Origin: an uncultured Oscillibacter sp.
Lineage (GTDB): Bacteria > Bacillota > Clostridia > Oscillospirales > Oscillospiraceae
Direction: 5' to 3'
Length of the DNA: 19,410 bases
Assembly (NCBI RefSeq): GCF_900544955.1
Contig: NZ_UQXD01000043.1
Coordinates: 1 to 19,410, forward strand
The translations under genes and the position numbers were made by a program. This document shows, in pieces, positions 6,194 through 16,562 of this stretch (positions within the stretch are counted from its first letter, which is position 1; each line of letters opens with the position of its first letter). The notes beneath the pieces are model-generated. The model had not been told where the DNA came from. It did no database searches and saw only the letters and a program-made list of their open reading frames with translations.

Positions 6194-6548
6194 AGTGCCT
6201 CCTTTCCCTCGGTGGACGAGGGGCAGTCCGGTGTTTTGCGGCCAAATGGGCCGTCGGCGCTGTCCCCGTTGCCTGGCGCCGGCAGGGCCGCCTTATCCGC
6301 CCTACCGGCAGCCGGGTTTGCCCGCAGACGACGCCTGCGGACCCCGGGCACGGCAAACCCGTGTGCCGGCAAGCCCGCAGCCCGGGGCCGGACAGGCCCT
6401 TCACAGCGCCGCCCACACATCCGACCCGCGTGATGGCAAGTCCGCAGCCCCCAGGCTCGCTGCCGCAAGGCCGGGGCGGGAACGCCGCCGGTGGGCGGCT
6501 TGGATGTGTCTGGGGTGTGCGGCCGGTTGTCCGCAGGGGATATTCGCG
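6194..6548. other. gene-free GC-rich gap between marR and the flavoprotein gene
   Basis: I see no convincing gene, promoter or U-tailed terminator in these 355 bases. A 16-base direct repeat with one mismatch, GGCAAG(C/T)CCGCAGCCC, occurs at 6368-6383 and 6435-6450, and several short GC-rich inverted repeats are present (for example GCCGCC/GGCGGC near 6491-6506). It may be decayed coding DNA or a long untranslated leader of marR. Confidence 0.4.
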
Positions 6549-7178
6549 TCAGCGGACGAAATTGGTCATGATTTTGGGCTGGGGCGGCGGGGCGTCCGCG
6601 CCGCCCTGGGCCCGCAGCTTCAGAAGCCAGGCCATGTTCTGCCCCAGCAGCTGCATAATCTGCACGCCCTCCGGGTCCTGCAACACCTCGCCGGGCGTGC
6701 GGCCGTGGATCACGGGCCAGTAGTTGGAGGTGGGGATGAGCATCTGGTGATAGGTCAGGTAGTGCAGCAGGCCGTCCACGGTGGGGATGCCCCCGCTGCG
6801 GCGGACCGCCGCCACGGCCGCGCCCACCTTGTGGTATAGGATGTCCGTCCCGTTGGCGGCGTAGGCCAGCCGGTCGCAGAAGCACTTCATGGTGCCCGCG
6901 ATGCCGGAGAAGTAGACCGGGCTGCCCAGGAGCACGCCGTCCGCCTGCCGGGCCTTTTCCAGCCACTCGTTCATGCCGTCGTCGCCGAAGGCGCAGGTGC
7001 CGTCCCCCTTCCGGGCGCAGGCGCCGCAGCCCATGCAGCCCCGGACCGGCTGGCCGCCCACGTGGACGATCTCTGTCTCAATGCCGGCCTTTTCCAGCTC
7101 CGCCGTGACCAGCCTCAGCGCCTGGCAGGTGTTTCCCTCGGCGTGGGGACTGCCGTTGAATGCGACCACTTTCATCAT
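6549..7178 (-). CDS. NADPH-dependent FMN reductase / iron-sulfur flavoprotein-like protein
   Basis: A flavodoxin-fold reductase of about 209 residues. VVAFNGSPHAEGNT (residues 4-17) is the FMN phosphate loop and GVLLGSPVYFSGIAGTMKCFCDRL the conserved second flavin-contact region. Cys48, Cys51, Cys54 and Cys62 form a compact CxxCxxCx7C motif, as in iron-sulfur flavoproteins that carry a [4Fe-4S] cluster beside FMN, so two-electron to one-electron transfer from ferredoxin or NAD(P)H is likely. The physiological substrate is unknown. The start at 7178 is chosen because AGGAGG lies six bases upstream; a second ATG follows at 7175. A palindrome sits between its -10 box and ribosome site. Confidence 0.88.
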   Translation of the reverse strand: MMKVVAFNGSPHAEGNTCQALRLVTAELEKAGIETEIVHVGGQPVRGCMGCGACARKGDGTCAFGDDGMNEWLEKARQADGVLLGSPVYFSGIAGTMKCFCDRLAYAANGTDILYHKVGAAVAAVRRSGGIPTVDGLLHYLTYHQMLIPTSNYWPVIHGRTPGEVLQDPEGVQIMQLLGQNMAWLLKLRAQGGADAPPPQPKIMTNFVR

Positions 7179-7200
7179 AGAGGACCTCCTGCATGTTATC

Positions 7201-7212
7201 GTGTACATACAC
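7201..7212. promoter_or_regulatory. candidate operator of the flavoprotein gene
   Basis: GTGTACATACAC is a perfect 5-2-5 inverted repeat touching the downstream edge of the -10 box and covering the likely transcription start. This is where a repressor would bind. The neighbouring MarR protein is a candidate, but nothing in the sequence proves it. Confidence 0.55.
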
Positions 7213-7239
7213 CATAATGCGTCCGGAGGCGATTGTCAA
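7211..7239 (-). promoter_or_regulatory. promoter of the flavoprotein gene
   Basis: On the minus strand a perfect TTGACA (7239-7234) is 17 bases from TATGGT (7216-7211, four of six matches). Confidence 0.75.
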
Positions 7240-7269
7240 GCGTCTGGAAAAGATCCCCCGGTTTGGCGG

Positions 7270-7298
7270 TTGCAAAAAAGGGGGAAATAGGGTATGGT
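7270..7298 (+). promoter_or_regulatory. promoter of the nucleotidyltransferase gene
   Basis: TTGCAA (7270-7275) and TATGGT (7293-7298) are 17 bases apart, each matching consensus at four of six positions. It points away from the flavoprotein promoter, so the two genes share a 174-base divergent control region. Confidence 0.55.
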
Positions 7299-7312
7299 AG
7301 GAGGGAAACCAC

Positions 7313-7334
7313 CATTGCGCAAGGATGCGCAATG
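7313..7334. promoter_or_regulatory. perfect inverted repeat in the nucleotidyltransferase leader
   Basis: CATTGCGCA and TGCGCAATG are exact complements around AGGA. The repeat lies between the predicted transcription start and the ribosome site (AAGGAG at 7340-7345). It may be a DNA operator or an RNA hairpin close to the ribosome site. Confidence 0.6.
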
Positions 7335-7352
7335 CATATAAGGAGAGGAACT

Positions 7353-8270
7353 ATGAAAGTCTCACTGGTCATCATGGCCGCGGGCCTGGGCTCCCGGTAC
7401 GGCGGGAGTAAGCAGGTGGACGGCATCGGCCCCCACAACGAAATCCTGATGGAGTACTCCATTTACGACGCCCTCCGGGCGGGGTTCAACAAGGTGGTGT
7501 TCATCATCAAGCCGGAGATGGAGGAGATGATGCAGCGGCTGTGCGGCGGCTATCTGGCCAGGCGGACCGCCGCGGACGGCAGTCCCGTGGAGGTGGCCTA
7601 CGCCTTCCAGGACTTCTCCTCCGTGCCGTCATTCTACACGATTCCGCCGGAGCGGACCAAGCCCTTCGGCACGGTCCACGCCCTGCTGTGCGCGGCGGAC
7701 GTGGTGCGGGAGCCCTGCTGCGTCATCAATGCCGACGACTACTACGGCATCGACGCCTACAAGGCCATGTACGACGAGCTGGTGAAGCTGCCGCCGGAGG
7801 GGAAGGCCACCATGGTGGGCTACCTGCTGAAAAATACCGCCAGCCTCCACGGCACCGTCTCCCGGGGCGTGTGCGCCGTGGAGGACGGGCGGCTGGTCAG
7901 CGTGCGGGAGGCGCTGAAGGTCCAGCTCTACCCGGACGGCACCCTGCGGGACCTGGCGGAGGACCGGGAGCTGGCGCCGGACACGGTGGTGTCCATGAAC
8001 TTCTGGGGCTTCACCCCCAGCATTTTCCCGGCGCTGCGGACCTATTTTGAGGACTTTCTCCGCAGCCGGGCGGGGGAGGATGTGAAGGCGGAGTGCCTGC
8101 TGCCGGTGATGGTGGACCACCAGATGCAGGCGGGGGCGCTGGAGGTGTCCGTCCTCCACTCCGCCGACAAGTGGTTCGGCATGACCTACCGGGAGGACCG
8201 GGAGGTGGTGCGGGCGGCGCTGCAGCGGCTCCACGACCAGGGGGCCTACCCCGCCAGCCTGCGGGAGTGA
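7353..8270 (+). CDS. NTP_transferase-family sugar-phosphate nucleotidyltransferase
   Basis: A 305-residue cytoplasmic enzyme of the nucleotidyltransferase fold that joins an NTP to a phosphorylated sugar or similar compound. MKVSLVIMAAGLGSRYGGSK at the N terminus is the GxGxR nucleotide-binding signature with its following lysine. VINADDYYG (near residue 128) supplies the metal-binding acidic pair. The C-terminal part (HSADKWFGMTYREDREVV) is typical of a clostridial subgroup annotated only as nucleotidyltransferase family. The start at 7353 has AAGGAG seven bases upstream; a longer in-frame extension would run back through the promoter and is rejected. No kinase or glycosyltransferase adjoins it, so the sugar cannot be named. 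Confidence 0.9.
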   Translation: MKVSLVIMAAGLGSRYGGSKQVDGIGPHNEILMEYSIYDALRAGFNKVVFIIKPEMEEMMQRLCGGYLARRTAADGSPVEVAYAFQDFSSVPSFYTIPPERTKPFGTVHALLCAADVVREPCCVINADDYYGIDAYKAMYDELVKLPPEGKATMVGYLLKNTASLHGTVSRGVCAVEDGRLVSVREALKVQLYPDGTLRDLAEDRELAPDTVVSMNFWGFTPSIFPALRTYFEDFLRSRAGEDVKAECLLPVMVDHQMQAGALEVSVLHSADKWFGMTYREDREVVRAALQRLHDQGAYPASLRE

Positions 8271-8283
8271 GGAACGGCACAGC

Positions 8284-8312
8284 GGGCCGGGGCCGGGGGA
8301 CGGCCCCGGCCC
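8284..8312 (+). terminator. perfect 11-bp GC hairpin after the nucleotidyltransferase
   Basis: GGGCCGGGGCC (8284-8294) pairs exactly with GGCCCCGGCCC (8302-8312) around seven bases, 13 bases past the stop codon. No U-tract follows directly, so it is a terminator by position and stem strength. Confidence 0.65.
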
Positions 8313-8379
8313 GTCCCATATCGGTGACAATTTGATACTGTTTTTTAACAATTTGTTTCGACTTTTTTCGGCTTGTACC

Positions 8380-8395
8380 GTCTATAATAGTAGAC
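8380..8395 (+). promoter_or_regulatory. promoter -10 of the SGNH hydrolase gene within a short palindrome
   Basis: TATAAT at 8383-8388 is a perfect -10 box in an A/T-rich stretch unlike its surroundings. No good -35 hexamer is visible at the right distance (GACTTT at 17 bases). GTCTA and TAGAC (8380-8384 and 8391-8395) flank the box as an inverted repeat, hinting at a repressor or activator site. Confidence 0.55.
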
Positions 8396-8425
8396 AGGAA
8401 CATCACGGCGCGGAGGGGCGAGGAA

Positions 8426-9265
8426 ATGGCTGGAAAGCGGGAGAGAAAACGGAAAATGCTGCGGCTGCCGGGGCTGGCGGCGCTGCTGGGGGTTTTGATG
8501 GTGGTGCTGTCCCCGGCGGGACCGGCGGGCGTGGCGGTGGACTCCCCAGTGATGCCGCCCGCGCCGGCGCCTCAGGCGCAGGTGCTGCCGGTGGGCCTGC
8601 CGGAGGCGCTGCCCACGCCGGAGGCCGCGGAGACCCCGGAGGAGGCGCCGGCGGAGGAGCCTTGGGCGCCGGTGGCGGAGAGCGCCGCTGTGGAGGATAC
8701 ATATTTTTCCGACGTAGTATTTCTGGGGGACTCCCGGACGGAGGGCTTCGCCCTGTACAGCGGCCTGAAGGAGGGGACCTATCTCCATGCCGTGGGGGCC
8801 ACAGTGGAGTCCGTGTTCTCCAAAAACGCCTGGAAGAGCGAGGGCGGGAAGAAAATCCCCCTGCTGGATGCCCTGGCGGAGACGGAATGCGGCAAGGTGT
8901 ACGTGATGCTGGGGGTCAATGAGCTGGGCTGGAGCAAGGTGGAGACCTTCCGGGACCAGTATGCCGAGGTCATCGACCGCATCCGGGAGGACCACCCCGA
9001 CGCGGTGGTGGTGCTCCAGTCCATCCTGCCCGTCAGCGCCAAGCAGGAGGCCAAGAAGAGCTATGTGAACAACAGCCGCATCCTGGCCTACAACGCCGCC
9101 ATTGCGGAGTTGGCCCGGGAGCGGGACTGCCCCTACGTGAACGTGGCGGAGGCGGTGCTGGGAGAGGACGGGTGCCTCCGTCCGGAGCTGACCTTCGACG
9201 GGGTTCACCTGAACCCGGCGGGCTGCCGGATTTGGCTGGACTACCTGCGCACCCACACGGTGTAA
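8426..9265 (+). CDS. membrane-anchored SGNH/GDSL-family hydrolase
   Basis: A 279-residue extracytoplasmic esterase-like protein. A basic start (KRERKRK) and hydrophobic residues 12-36 form a signal anchor. Residues about 40-90 are a Pro/Ala/Glu-rich linker that would span the wall. The catalytic domain has GDSRTEG with nucleophile Ser103 (block I), Asn165 in MLGVNELG (block III) and Asp258/His261 in FDGVHLN (block V), so all catalytic residues are present. Family members remove acyl groups from polysaccharides, peptidoglycan or lipids; which of these applies is unknown. GGAGG lies nine bases before the ATG. It has its own promoter and terminator. Confidence 0.9.
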   Translation: MAGKRERKRKMLRLPGLAALLGVLMVVLSPAGPAGVAVDSPVMPPAPAPQAQVLPVGLPEALPTPEAAETPEEAPAEEPWAPVAESAAVEDTYFSDVVFLGDSRTEGFALYSGLKEGTYLHAVGATVESVFSKNAWKSEGGKKIPLLDALAETECGKVYVMLGVNELGWSKVETFRDQYAEVIDRIREDHPDAVVVLQSILPVSAKQEAKKSYVNNSRILAYNAAIAELARERDCPYVNVAEAVLGEDGCLRPELTFDGVHLNPAGCRIWLDYLRTHTV

Positions 9266-9279
9266 AGTGACCTTCCCTG

Positions 9280-9304
9280 CGCCCGGGGCCGTTCGCCCCG
9301 GGCG
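9280..9304 (+). terminator. terminator of the SGNH hydrolase gene
   Basis: CGCCCGGGGC (9280-9289) pairs exactly with GCCCCGGGCG (9295-9304) around CGTTC, and TTT follows. It lies 15 bases beyond the stop codon. Confidence 0.75.
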
Positions 9305-9353
9305 TTTGCTCTGCCCGGCGGCGGCAAAAGGGGGGCTGATTGTCCCGGAATGC

Positions 9354-9382
9354 TTGACAAGCGGGCGCGGGACCCGTAAACT
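9354..9382 (+). promoter_or_regulatory. promoter of the LarA-like/UxaA-like cassette
   Basis: A perfect TTGACA (9354-9359) is 17 bases from TAAACT (9377-9382, four of six matches). The leader of about 90 bases is very GC-rich, with CCCCGC (9420-9425) able to pair with GCGGGG (9441-9446) shortly before the ribosome site. Confidence 0.65.
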
Positions 9383-9474
9383 ATACCTGTGGAAGTGAGC
9401 GGTCCCGTGCGCCGTCCGGCCCCGCAGAAGCGAGGGAGCGGCGGGGGGCCGCGTTGCAGAAAAGGAGGAGTGTT

Positions 9475-10758
9475 GTGGAAACCATCACTGCGTTGATTCA
9501 GGACGTGCCCATTCCCAAAATGGTGCGGGTCCGCCAGAATTTCGACCGCAGCCACATCCCCACGGAGGAGCTGGCCGCCGTCGTCACCCGGGAGCTGGAC
9601 CGGGAGGAGCTGGGGGGCCGGATTCTGCCGGGCCAGAAAATCGCCATCACCTGCGGCAGCCGGGGCATCAACCACTACGCCGTCATGGCCCGGGCCATGG
9701 TGGACTTTGTGCGCTCCAAGGGGGCGGAGCCCTATATCGTGGCGTCCATGGGCAGCCACGGCGGCGCCACCGCCGAGGGCCAGAGCCAGATTCTGCGGGA
9801 CTACGGCATCACGGAGGAGGCTATGGGCTGCCCTGTGAAGAGCTCCATGGAGACCGTGGAGATCGGCCGCTCCGGCGTCCGGGGCCAGCCGGTCCGCATC
9901 GACCGCTACGCCTCCGAGGCGGACGGCATTCTGCTGTTCAACCGGGTGAAGCCCCATACCTCTTTCCGGGGCCGTTATGAGAGCGGGCTGATGAAGATGA
10001 TGGCCATCGGCCTGGGCAAGCAGCACGGCGCTGAGAACATCCACCACCAGAGCCCCGGCATCATGCACGAGCTGGTGGAGGAGTACGGCCGGGCCATCAT
10101 GGAAAACTGCCCCATTCTGGGCGGCATTGCCATTGTGGAGAACGCCTACGACGAGACCTATCTCATCCAGGGCATGACCCCTGAGGAGATCATCACCGAG
10201 GAGCCCAAGCTCCGGGACCTGTCCTATGAGACCATCGCCCACCTGCTGTTCGACAAGTGCGACGTGCTGGTGGTGGACAAGATCGGCAAGAACTTCTCCG
10301 GCGACGGCATGGACCCCAACATCTCCGGCCGCTTCGTCCAGCCCAAGTACTGCTCCGGCGGCATCCAGGCGGAGAAGGTGGTGGTCCTGGACCTGAGCGA
10401 CGAGACCCACGGCAACGCCCAGGGCATCGGCCTGGCGGAGGTCACCACCCGGCGGCTGTTCAACAAGATGAAGCTGGAGATGACCTATCCCACCGGCGTC
10501 ACCAACACCTTCCTGCACCTGATGAAGATTCCCATGATTATGGACAACGACCGGGAGGCGCTGCAGCTGGCCCTGTGCTGCTGCCCCGACGCGGAGGACC
10601 CGGACCACCTCAAGCTGATCCGCATCCCCAACACCGCCCATATCGACGAGATCGAAATCTCCGAGGGGCTGCTGCCCCTGGCCCGGGCCAACCCCCAGAT
10701 TGAGATTCTGACGGAGCCCTACGACCTGCCCTTCGACGAGGCGGGCAACCTGTTTTAA
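9475..10758 (+). CDS. LarA-like protein (lactate racemase domain superfamily)
   Basis: A 427-residue protein of the LarA superfamily, whose studied members racemise or epimerise 2-hydroxy acids using a nickel-pincer (NPN) cofactor. ASMGSHGGATAEGQ aligns with the LarA catalytic-His block (His95 here). VKPHTSF supplies a second His (161), and Lys174 and His190 are 16 residues apart, like the cofactor lysine and nickel histidine of Lactobacillus LarA. The His161-Lys174 gap is 13, three longer than I recall for LarA, so it is a divergent subgroup and lactate need not be the substrate. The start is GTG at 9475 behind AAAGGAGG; the TTG at 9454 would place that ribosome site inside the gene. It leads a cassette with a split UxaA-type enzyme. 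Cofactor genes larB, larC and larE are not in this window. Confidence 0.82.
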   Translation: METITALIQDVPIPKMVRVRQNFDRSHIPTEELAAVVTRELDREELGGRILPGQKIAITCGSRGINHYAVMARAMVDFVRSKGAEPYIVASMGSHGGATAEGQSQILRDYGITEEAMGCPVKSSMETVEIGRSGVRGQPVRIDRYASEADGILLFNRVKPHTSFRGRYESGLMKMMAIGLGKQHGAENIHHQSPGIMHELVEEYGRAIMENCPILGGIAIVENAYDETYLIQGMTPEEIITEEPKLRDLSYETIAHLLFDKCDVLVVDKIGKNFSGDGMDPNISGRFVQPKYCSGGIQAEKVVVLDLSDETHGNAQGIGLAEVTTRRLFNKMKLEMTYPTGVTNTFLHLMKIPMIMDNDREALQLALCCCPDAEDPDHLKLIRIPNTAHIDEIEISEGLLPLARANPQIEILTEPYDLPFDEAGNLF

Positions 10759-10819
10759 CCGCCGGACCCATCCACCCCAGGTCTAAGGACCTGATAAAAG
10801 AAGAGGAGAGTACATCACC

Positions 10820-11110
10820 ATGCGCAATGCTATGATCATTGACGGCAAGGACAACGTGGCCGTCGCCATCGAGCCCATCGCCAAGGGCGATACCGTGACT
10901 TATCTCTGCGATGGCCAGGACGTCACCCTCACCGCCGCCCAGGATATCACGATCTACCACAAGCTGGCCATCCGGGACATCCCCGCGGGGGAGCCGGTGG
11001 TCAAGTACGGTGAGCACATCGGCGTCGCCTCCCGGGACATCAAGACCGGCGAGCACGTCCACGAGCACAACGTGGGAAGCCACCGGGAAAACCTGGAAGC
11101 CAAAGCCTGA
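10820..11110 (+). CDS. UxaA-type small subunit, SAF domain (SuyA-like)
   Basis: A 96-residue SAF-domain protein matching the N-terminal part of altronate dehydratase and the small subunit of (R)-sulfolactate sulfo-lyase. DNVAVAIEPIAKGDTV, ITIYHKLAIRDIPAGEPVVKYGEHIGVASRDI and GEHVHEHNV are the conserved blocks. In E. coli UxaA this domain is fused to the catalytic part; here it is a separate gene just ahead of the large subunit, the arrangement of SuyAB. GAGGAGAG precedes the ATG. The 61-base gap after the LarA-like gene holds a small hairpin (CAGGTC-TAAG-GACCTG, 10778-10793). The substrate is undetermined. Confidence 0.88.
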   Translation: MRNAMIIDGKDNVAVAIEPIAKGDTVTYLCDGQDVTLTAAQDITIYHKLAIRDIPAGEPVVKYGEHIGVASRDIKTGEHVHEHNVGSHRENLEAKA

Positions 11111-11127
11111 AAGAGAGGGAGAAAAGT

Positions 11128-12288
11128 ATGGAATTTTATGGTTATCGCCGCCCCGACGGCCGCGTGGGCGTCCGCAATAAGGTCCTGATTCTGCCTGCCA
11201 GCGTCTGCGCCTCCGACACCACCCGCATCGTCGCCCAGCAGGTGACGGGCGCCGTCACCTTCAACAACCAGCAGGGCTGCTCCCAGGTGGGCCCTGACCA
11301 GCAGTTCACCATGGACGTCATGGCGGGCTACGCCGCCAACCCCAACGTCTACGGCACCGTGGTGGTGTCCCTGGGCTGCGAGAATTGCCAGATGGATCTG
11401 GTGGTGGACGCCATCCGGGCGCGGACCAACAAGCCCATTCAGCAGGTCATCATCCAGGAGTGCGGCGGCACGCTGAAGGCCATCGACAAGGCCGTGCGCT
11501 ACGCCAAGGAGATGGTGGCGGAGGCGTCTCTGCTCCAGAAGGAGAAGTTCCCCATCTCGGAGCTGATCGTGGGCACCGAGTGCGGCGGCTCCGACCCCAC
11601 CAGCGGCCTGGCCGCCAACGTGCTGATCGGCCAGCTCAGCGATTTGATGGTGGCTGCCGGCGGCACCTCCATCCTCTCCGAGACCACGGAGTTCATCGGC
11701 GCCGAGCACATCCTGGCCCGCCGCGCCGCCACGCCGGAGGTCCGGGACCGCATCTTTGAGATCGTCCACCGCTACGAGAAGGCCCTCCAGCTGGTGGGCG
11801 AGGAGGTCCGGGAGGGCAATCCCTCCCCCGGCAACAAGGCCGGCGGCCTCACCACCCTGGAGGAGAAGTCCCTGGGCTGCATCCACAAGGGCGGCCACTC
11901 CCCCGTGATGGAGGTCTACGACTACGCCAAGCAGGTCAAGGCCAAGAGCGGCCTGGTGGTGATGGACACCCCGGGCAACGATCCCTCCTCCGTGTCGGCC
12001 ATGGTGGCCGGCGGCGCCCAGGTGATCGTGTTCTCCAGCGGCCGGGGCACCCCCACCGGCAACCCCATTGCCCCGGTCATCAAAATCACCGGCAACCGCA
12101 TCACCTATGCCAACATGATCGACAACATCGACGTGGACGCCTCCCCCCTGATCTACGGCGGCGACCTGAAGACGATGGGCGACGAGCTGCTGGCGCTGCT
12201 GGTGGAAGTGGCCAGCGGCAAGCAGACCAAGGCGGAGTCCCTGGGCTATACCGAAATGGCCATCGCCCGGGTGTGCAACTACGTGTGA
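11128..12288 (+). CDS. UxaA-family dehydratase/lyase large subunit (SuyB-like)
   Basis: A 386-residue catalytic subunit matching the C-terminal part of UxaA (altronate dehydratase) and SuyB. RPDGRVGVRNKVLILP opens the domain. Conserved blocks follow: NNQQGCSQVG (Cys51), SLGCENC, GTECGGSDPTSG (Cys152), SETTEFIGAEH, and NPSPGNKAGGLTTLEEKSLGCIHKGG (Cys251). UxaA enzymes are metal-dependent, removing water from sugar acids such as altronate; SuyAB splits sulfolactate to pyruvate and sulfite. It starts 17 bases after the small subunit, behind GAGGGAG, so the two are made together. No kinase or aldolase for a 2-keto-3-deoxy acid lies nearby, so I do not name the reaction. A strong terminator follows. 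Confidence 0.88.
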   Translation: MEFYGYRRPDGRVGVRNKVLILPASVCASDTTRIVAQQVTGAVTFNNQQGCSQVGPDQQFTMDVMAGYAANPNVYGTVVVSLGCENCQMDLVVDAIRARTNKPIQQVIIQECGGTLKAIDKAVRYAKEMVAEASLLQKEKFPISELIVGTECGGSDPTSGLAANVLIGQLSDLMVAAGGTSILSETTEFIGAEHILARRAATPEVRDRIFEIVHRYEKALQLVGEEVREGNPSPGNKAGGLTTLEEKSLGCIHKGGHSPVMEVYDYAKQVKAKSGLVVMDTPGNDPSSVSAMVAGGAQVIVFSSGRGTPTGNPIAPVIKITGNRITYANMIDNIDVDASPLIYGGDLKTMGDELLALLVEVASGKQTKAESLGYTEMAIARVCNYV

Positions 12289-12310
12289 CGCCCGGCGCTC
12301 CTGTGCAGTC

Positions 12311-12350
12311 AAGCGGCCCCTGTTCCCGAGGGAACAGGGGCCGCTTTTTT
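12311..12350 (+). terminator. strong intrinsic terminator of the LarA/UxaA cassette
   Basis: A perfect 17-base-pair stem (12311-12327 with 12330-12346) closes on a very small loop and runs into six T residues (12345-12350). It is the most classical terminator in the window. Confidence 0.93.
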
Positions 12351-12362
12351 GGGAGCGCGCCA

Positions 12363-12400
12363 AACGCGCCGCACCGGACAGAAGTCCGGTGCGGCGCGTT
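12363..12400 (-). terminator. perfect 17-bp hairpin facing the fabZ-like gene
   Basis: AACGCGCCGCACCGGAC (12363-12379) and its exact complement (12384-12400) flank AGAA. It lies between the convergent cassette and the fabZ-like gene, back to back with the terminator at 12311-12350. Read from the minus strand it ends in only two T residues, so it is likely the terminator of the PFOR-fabZ unit but without a real U-tract. Confidence 0.65.
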
Positions 12401-12450
12401 CGTCTGTCAGGCCGGTCCCCGGCGGCGAAAACCGGCCGGGGAAGGGGCGG

Positions 12451-12891
12451 TCAGCGCATGGCGATGGTGACCTCGCACTCCACGGCCAGATCGCCGGCGG
12501 TATAGGCCGCACACTTGCAGGTGGCGATGGCCTTCTCCGGCCGCTCGCTGGCCAGCTCCGCGTGGATCTCCATAGTGTCGCCGGGCACGATCTTCTTGCG
12601 GAAGCGCACGTTGTTGATACCCAGGAACAAGGGGGTCTTGCCCACGTACTCGCTCTTGCGCATCAGCACCAGGTCGCAGGCCTGGGCGCAGGCCTCCACG
12701 GAGTAGACGCCGGGCAGCACGGGGTCCCCGGGGAAGTGGCCCTTAAAAATCTCCCGGGCGGGGTCCACGTGGAAAGAGGCGACGATGCGCTCGCCGGGGA
12801 CGTACGCGCTGGCCTCGTCGATCAGCAGCATGGGGTCCCGGTGGGGAATGATCTCCATAACCTGCTCGTGGGTGAGTTTCATAGCTTCCAT
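12451..12891 (-). CDS. FabZ-like 3-hydroxyacyl-ACP dehydratase (hotdog fold)
   Basis: A 146-residue single-hotdog protein of FabZ type. IPHRDPMLLIDE and GHFPGDPVLPGV are the family signatures; His52 and Glu66 have the 14-residue spacing of the FabZ catalytic pair. FabZ dehydrates 3-hydroxyacyl-ACP in fatty-acid synthesis. The gene is not in a fatty-acid cluster but 23 bases downstream of the PFOR gene, which is odd: it may be a second FabZ copy or act on another thioester. The ATG at 12891 follows AAGGAG by nine bases; a later ATG (12882) would be too far from it. Confidence 0.88.
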   Translation of the reverse strand: MEAMKLTHEQVMEIIPHRDPMLLIDEASAYVPGERIVASFHVDPAREIFKGHFPGDPVLPGVYSVEACAQACDLVLMRKSEYVGKTPLFLGINNVRFRKKIVPGDTMEIHAELASERPEKAIATCKCAAYTAGDLAVECEVTIAMR

Positions 12892-12914
12892 CAATCATTT
12901 CTCCTTTTTCTTCT

Positions 12915-16436
<3,522 letters not shown>

Positions 16437-16504
16437 GGCGCAGGTCCTTTCTGATTTTAGATTGGCGCGGGGAGCTGCGGGGCGGAACCTTCCACAATGC
16501 GGAA

Positions 16505-16523
16505 TGAATTTTCAGGAATTTCA
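16505..16523. promoter_or_regulatory. candidate IclR-type operator in the divergent PFOR/iclR region
   Basis: TGAATTT (16505-16511) and AATTTCA (16517-16523) form an inverted repeat with one mismatch around TCAGG. The shape resembles TGAAA/TTTCA sites used by KdgR-like IclR proteins. It lies between the nifJ start and the iclR promoter, where one bound dimer could act on both. A second small palindrome, GTGATTCAC, follows at 16530-16538. Confidence 0.45.
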
Positions 16524-16533
16524 AACAAAGTGA

Positions 16534-16562
16534 TTCACAATCTTTCCACACTATGCTATATT
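16534..16562 (+). promoter_or_regulatory. promoter of the iclR-SDR unit
   Basis: TTCACA (16534-16539) and TATATT (16557-16562) are 17 bases apart, each matching consensus at five of six positions. Transcription would start near 16569, about 80 bases before the chosen iclR start. Confidence 0.75.

Noticed and set aside
6180..6416. Small minus-strand frame upstream of marR
   Set aside because: No ribosome site, no motif and composition like the surrounding non-coding DNA.
7233..7352. N-terminal extension of the nucleotidyltransferase
   Set aside because: The extension would cover the promoter and inverted repeat; the ATG at 7353 has an AAGGAG site and starts exactly at the nucleotide-binding motif.
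10954..12363. Minus-strand open frame opposite the UxaA-type genes
   Set aside because: Same antisense effect; the plus strand holds two clear family members with ribosome sites.
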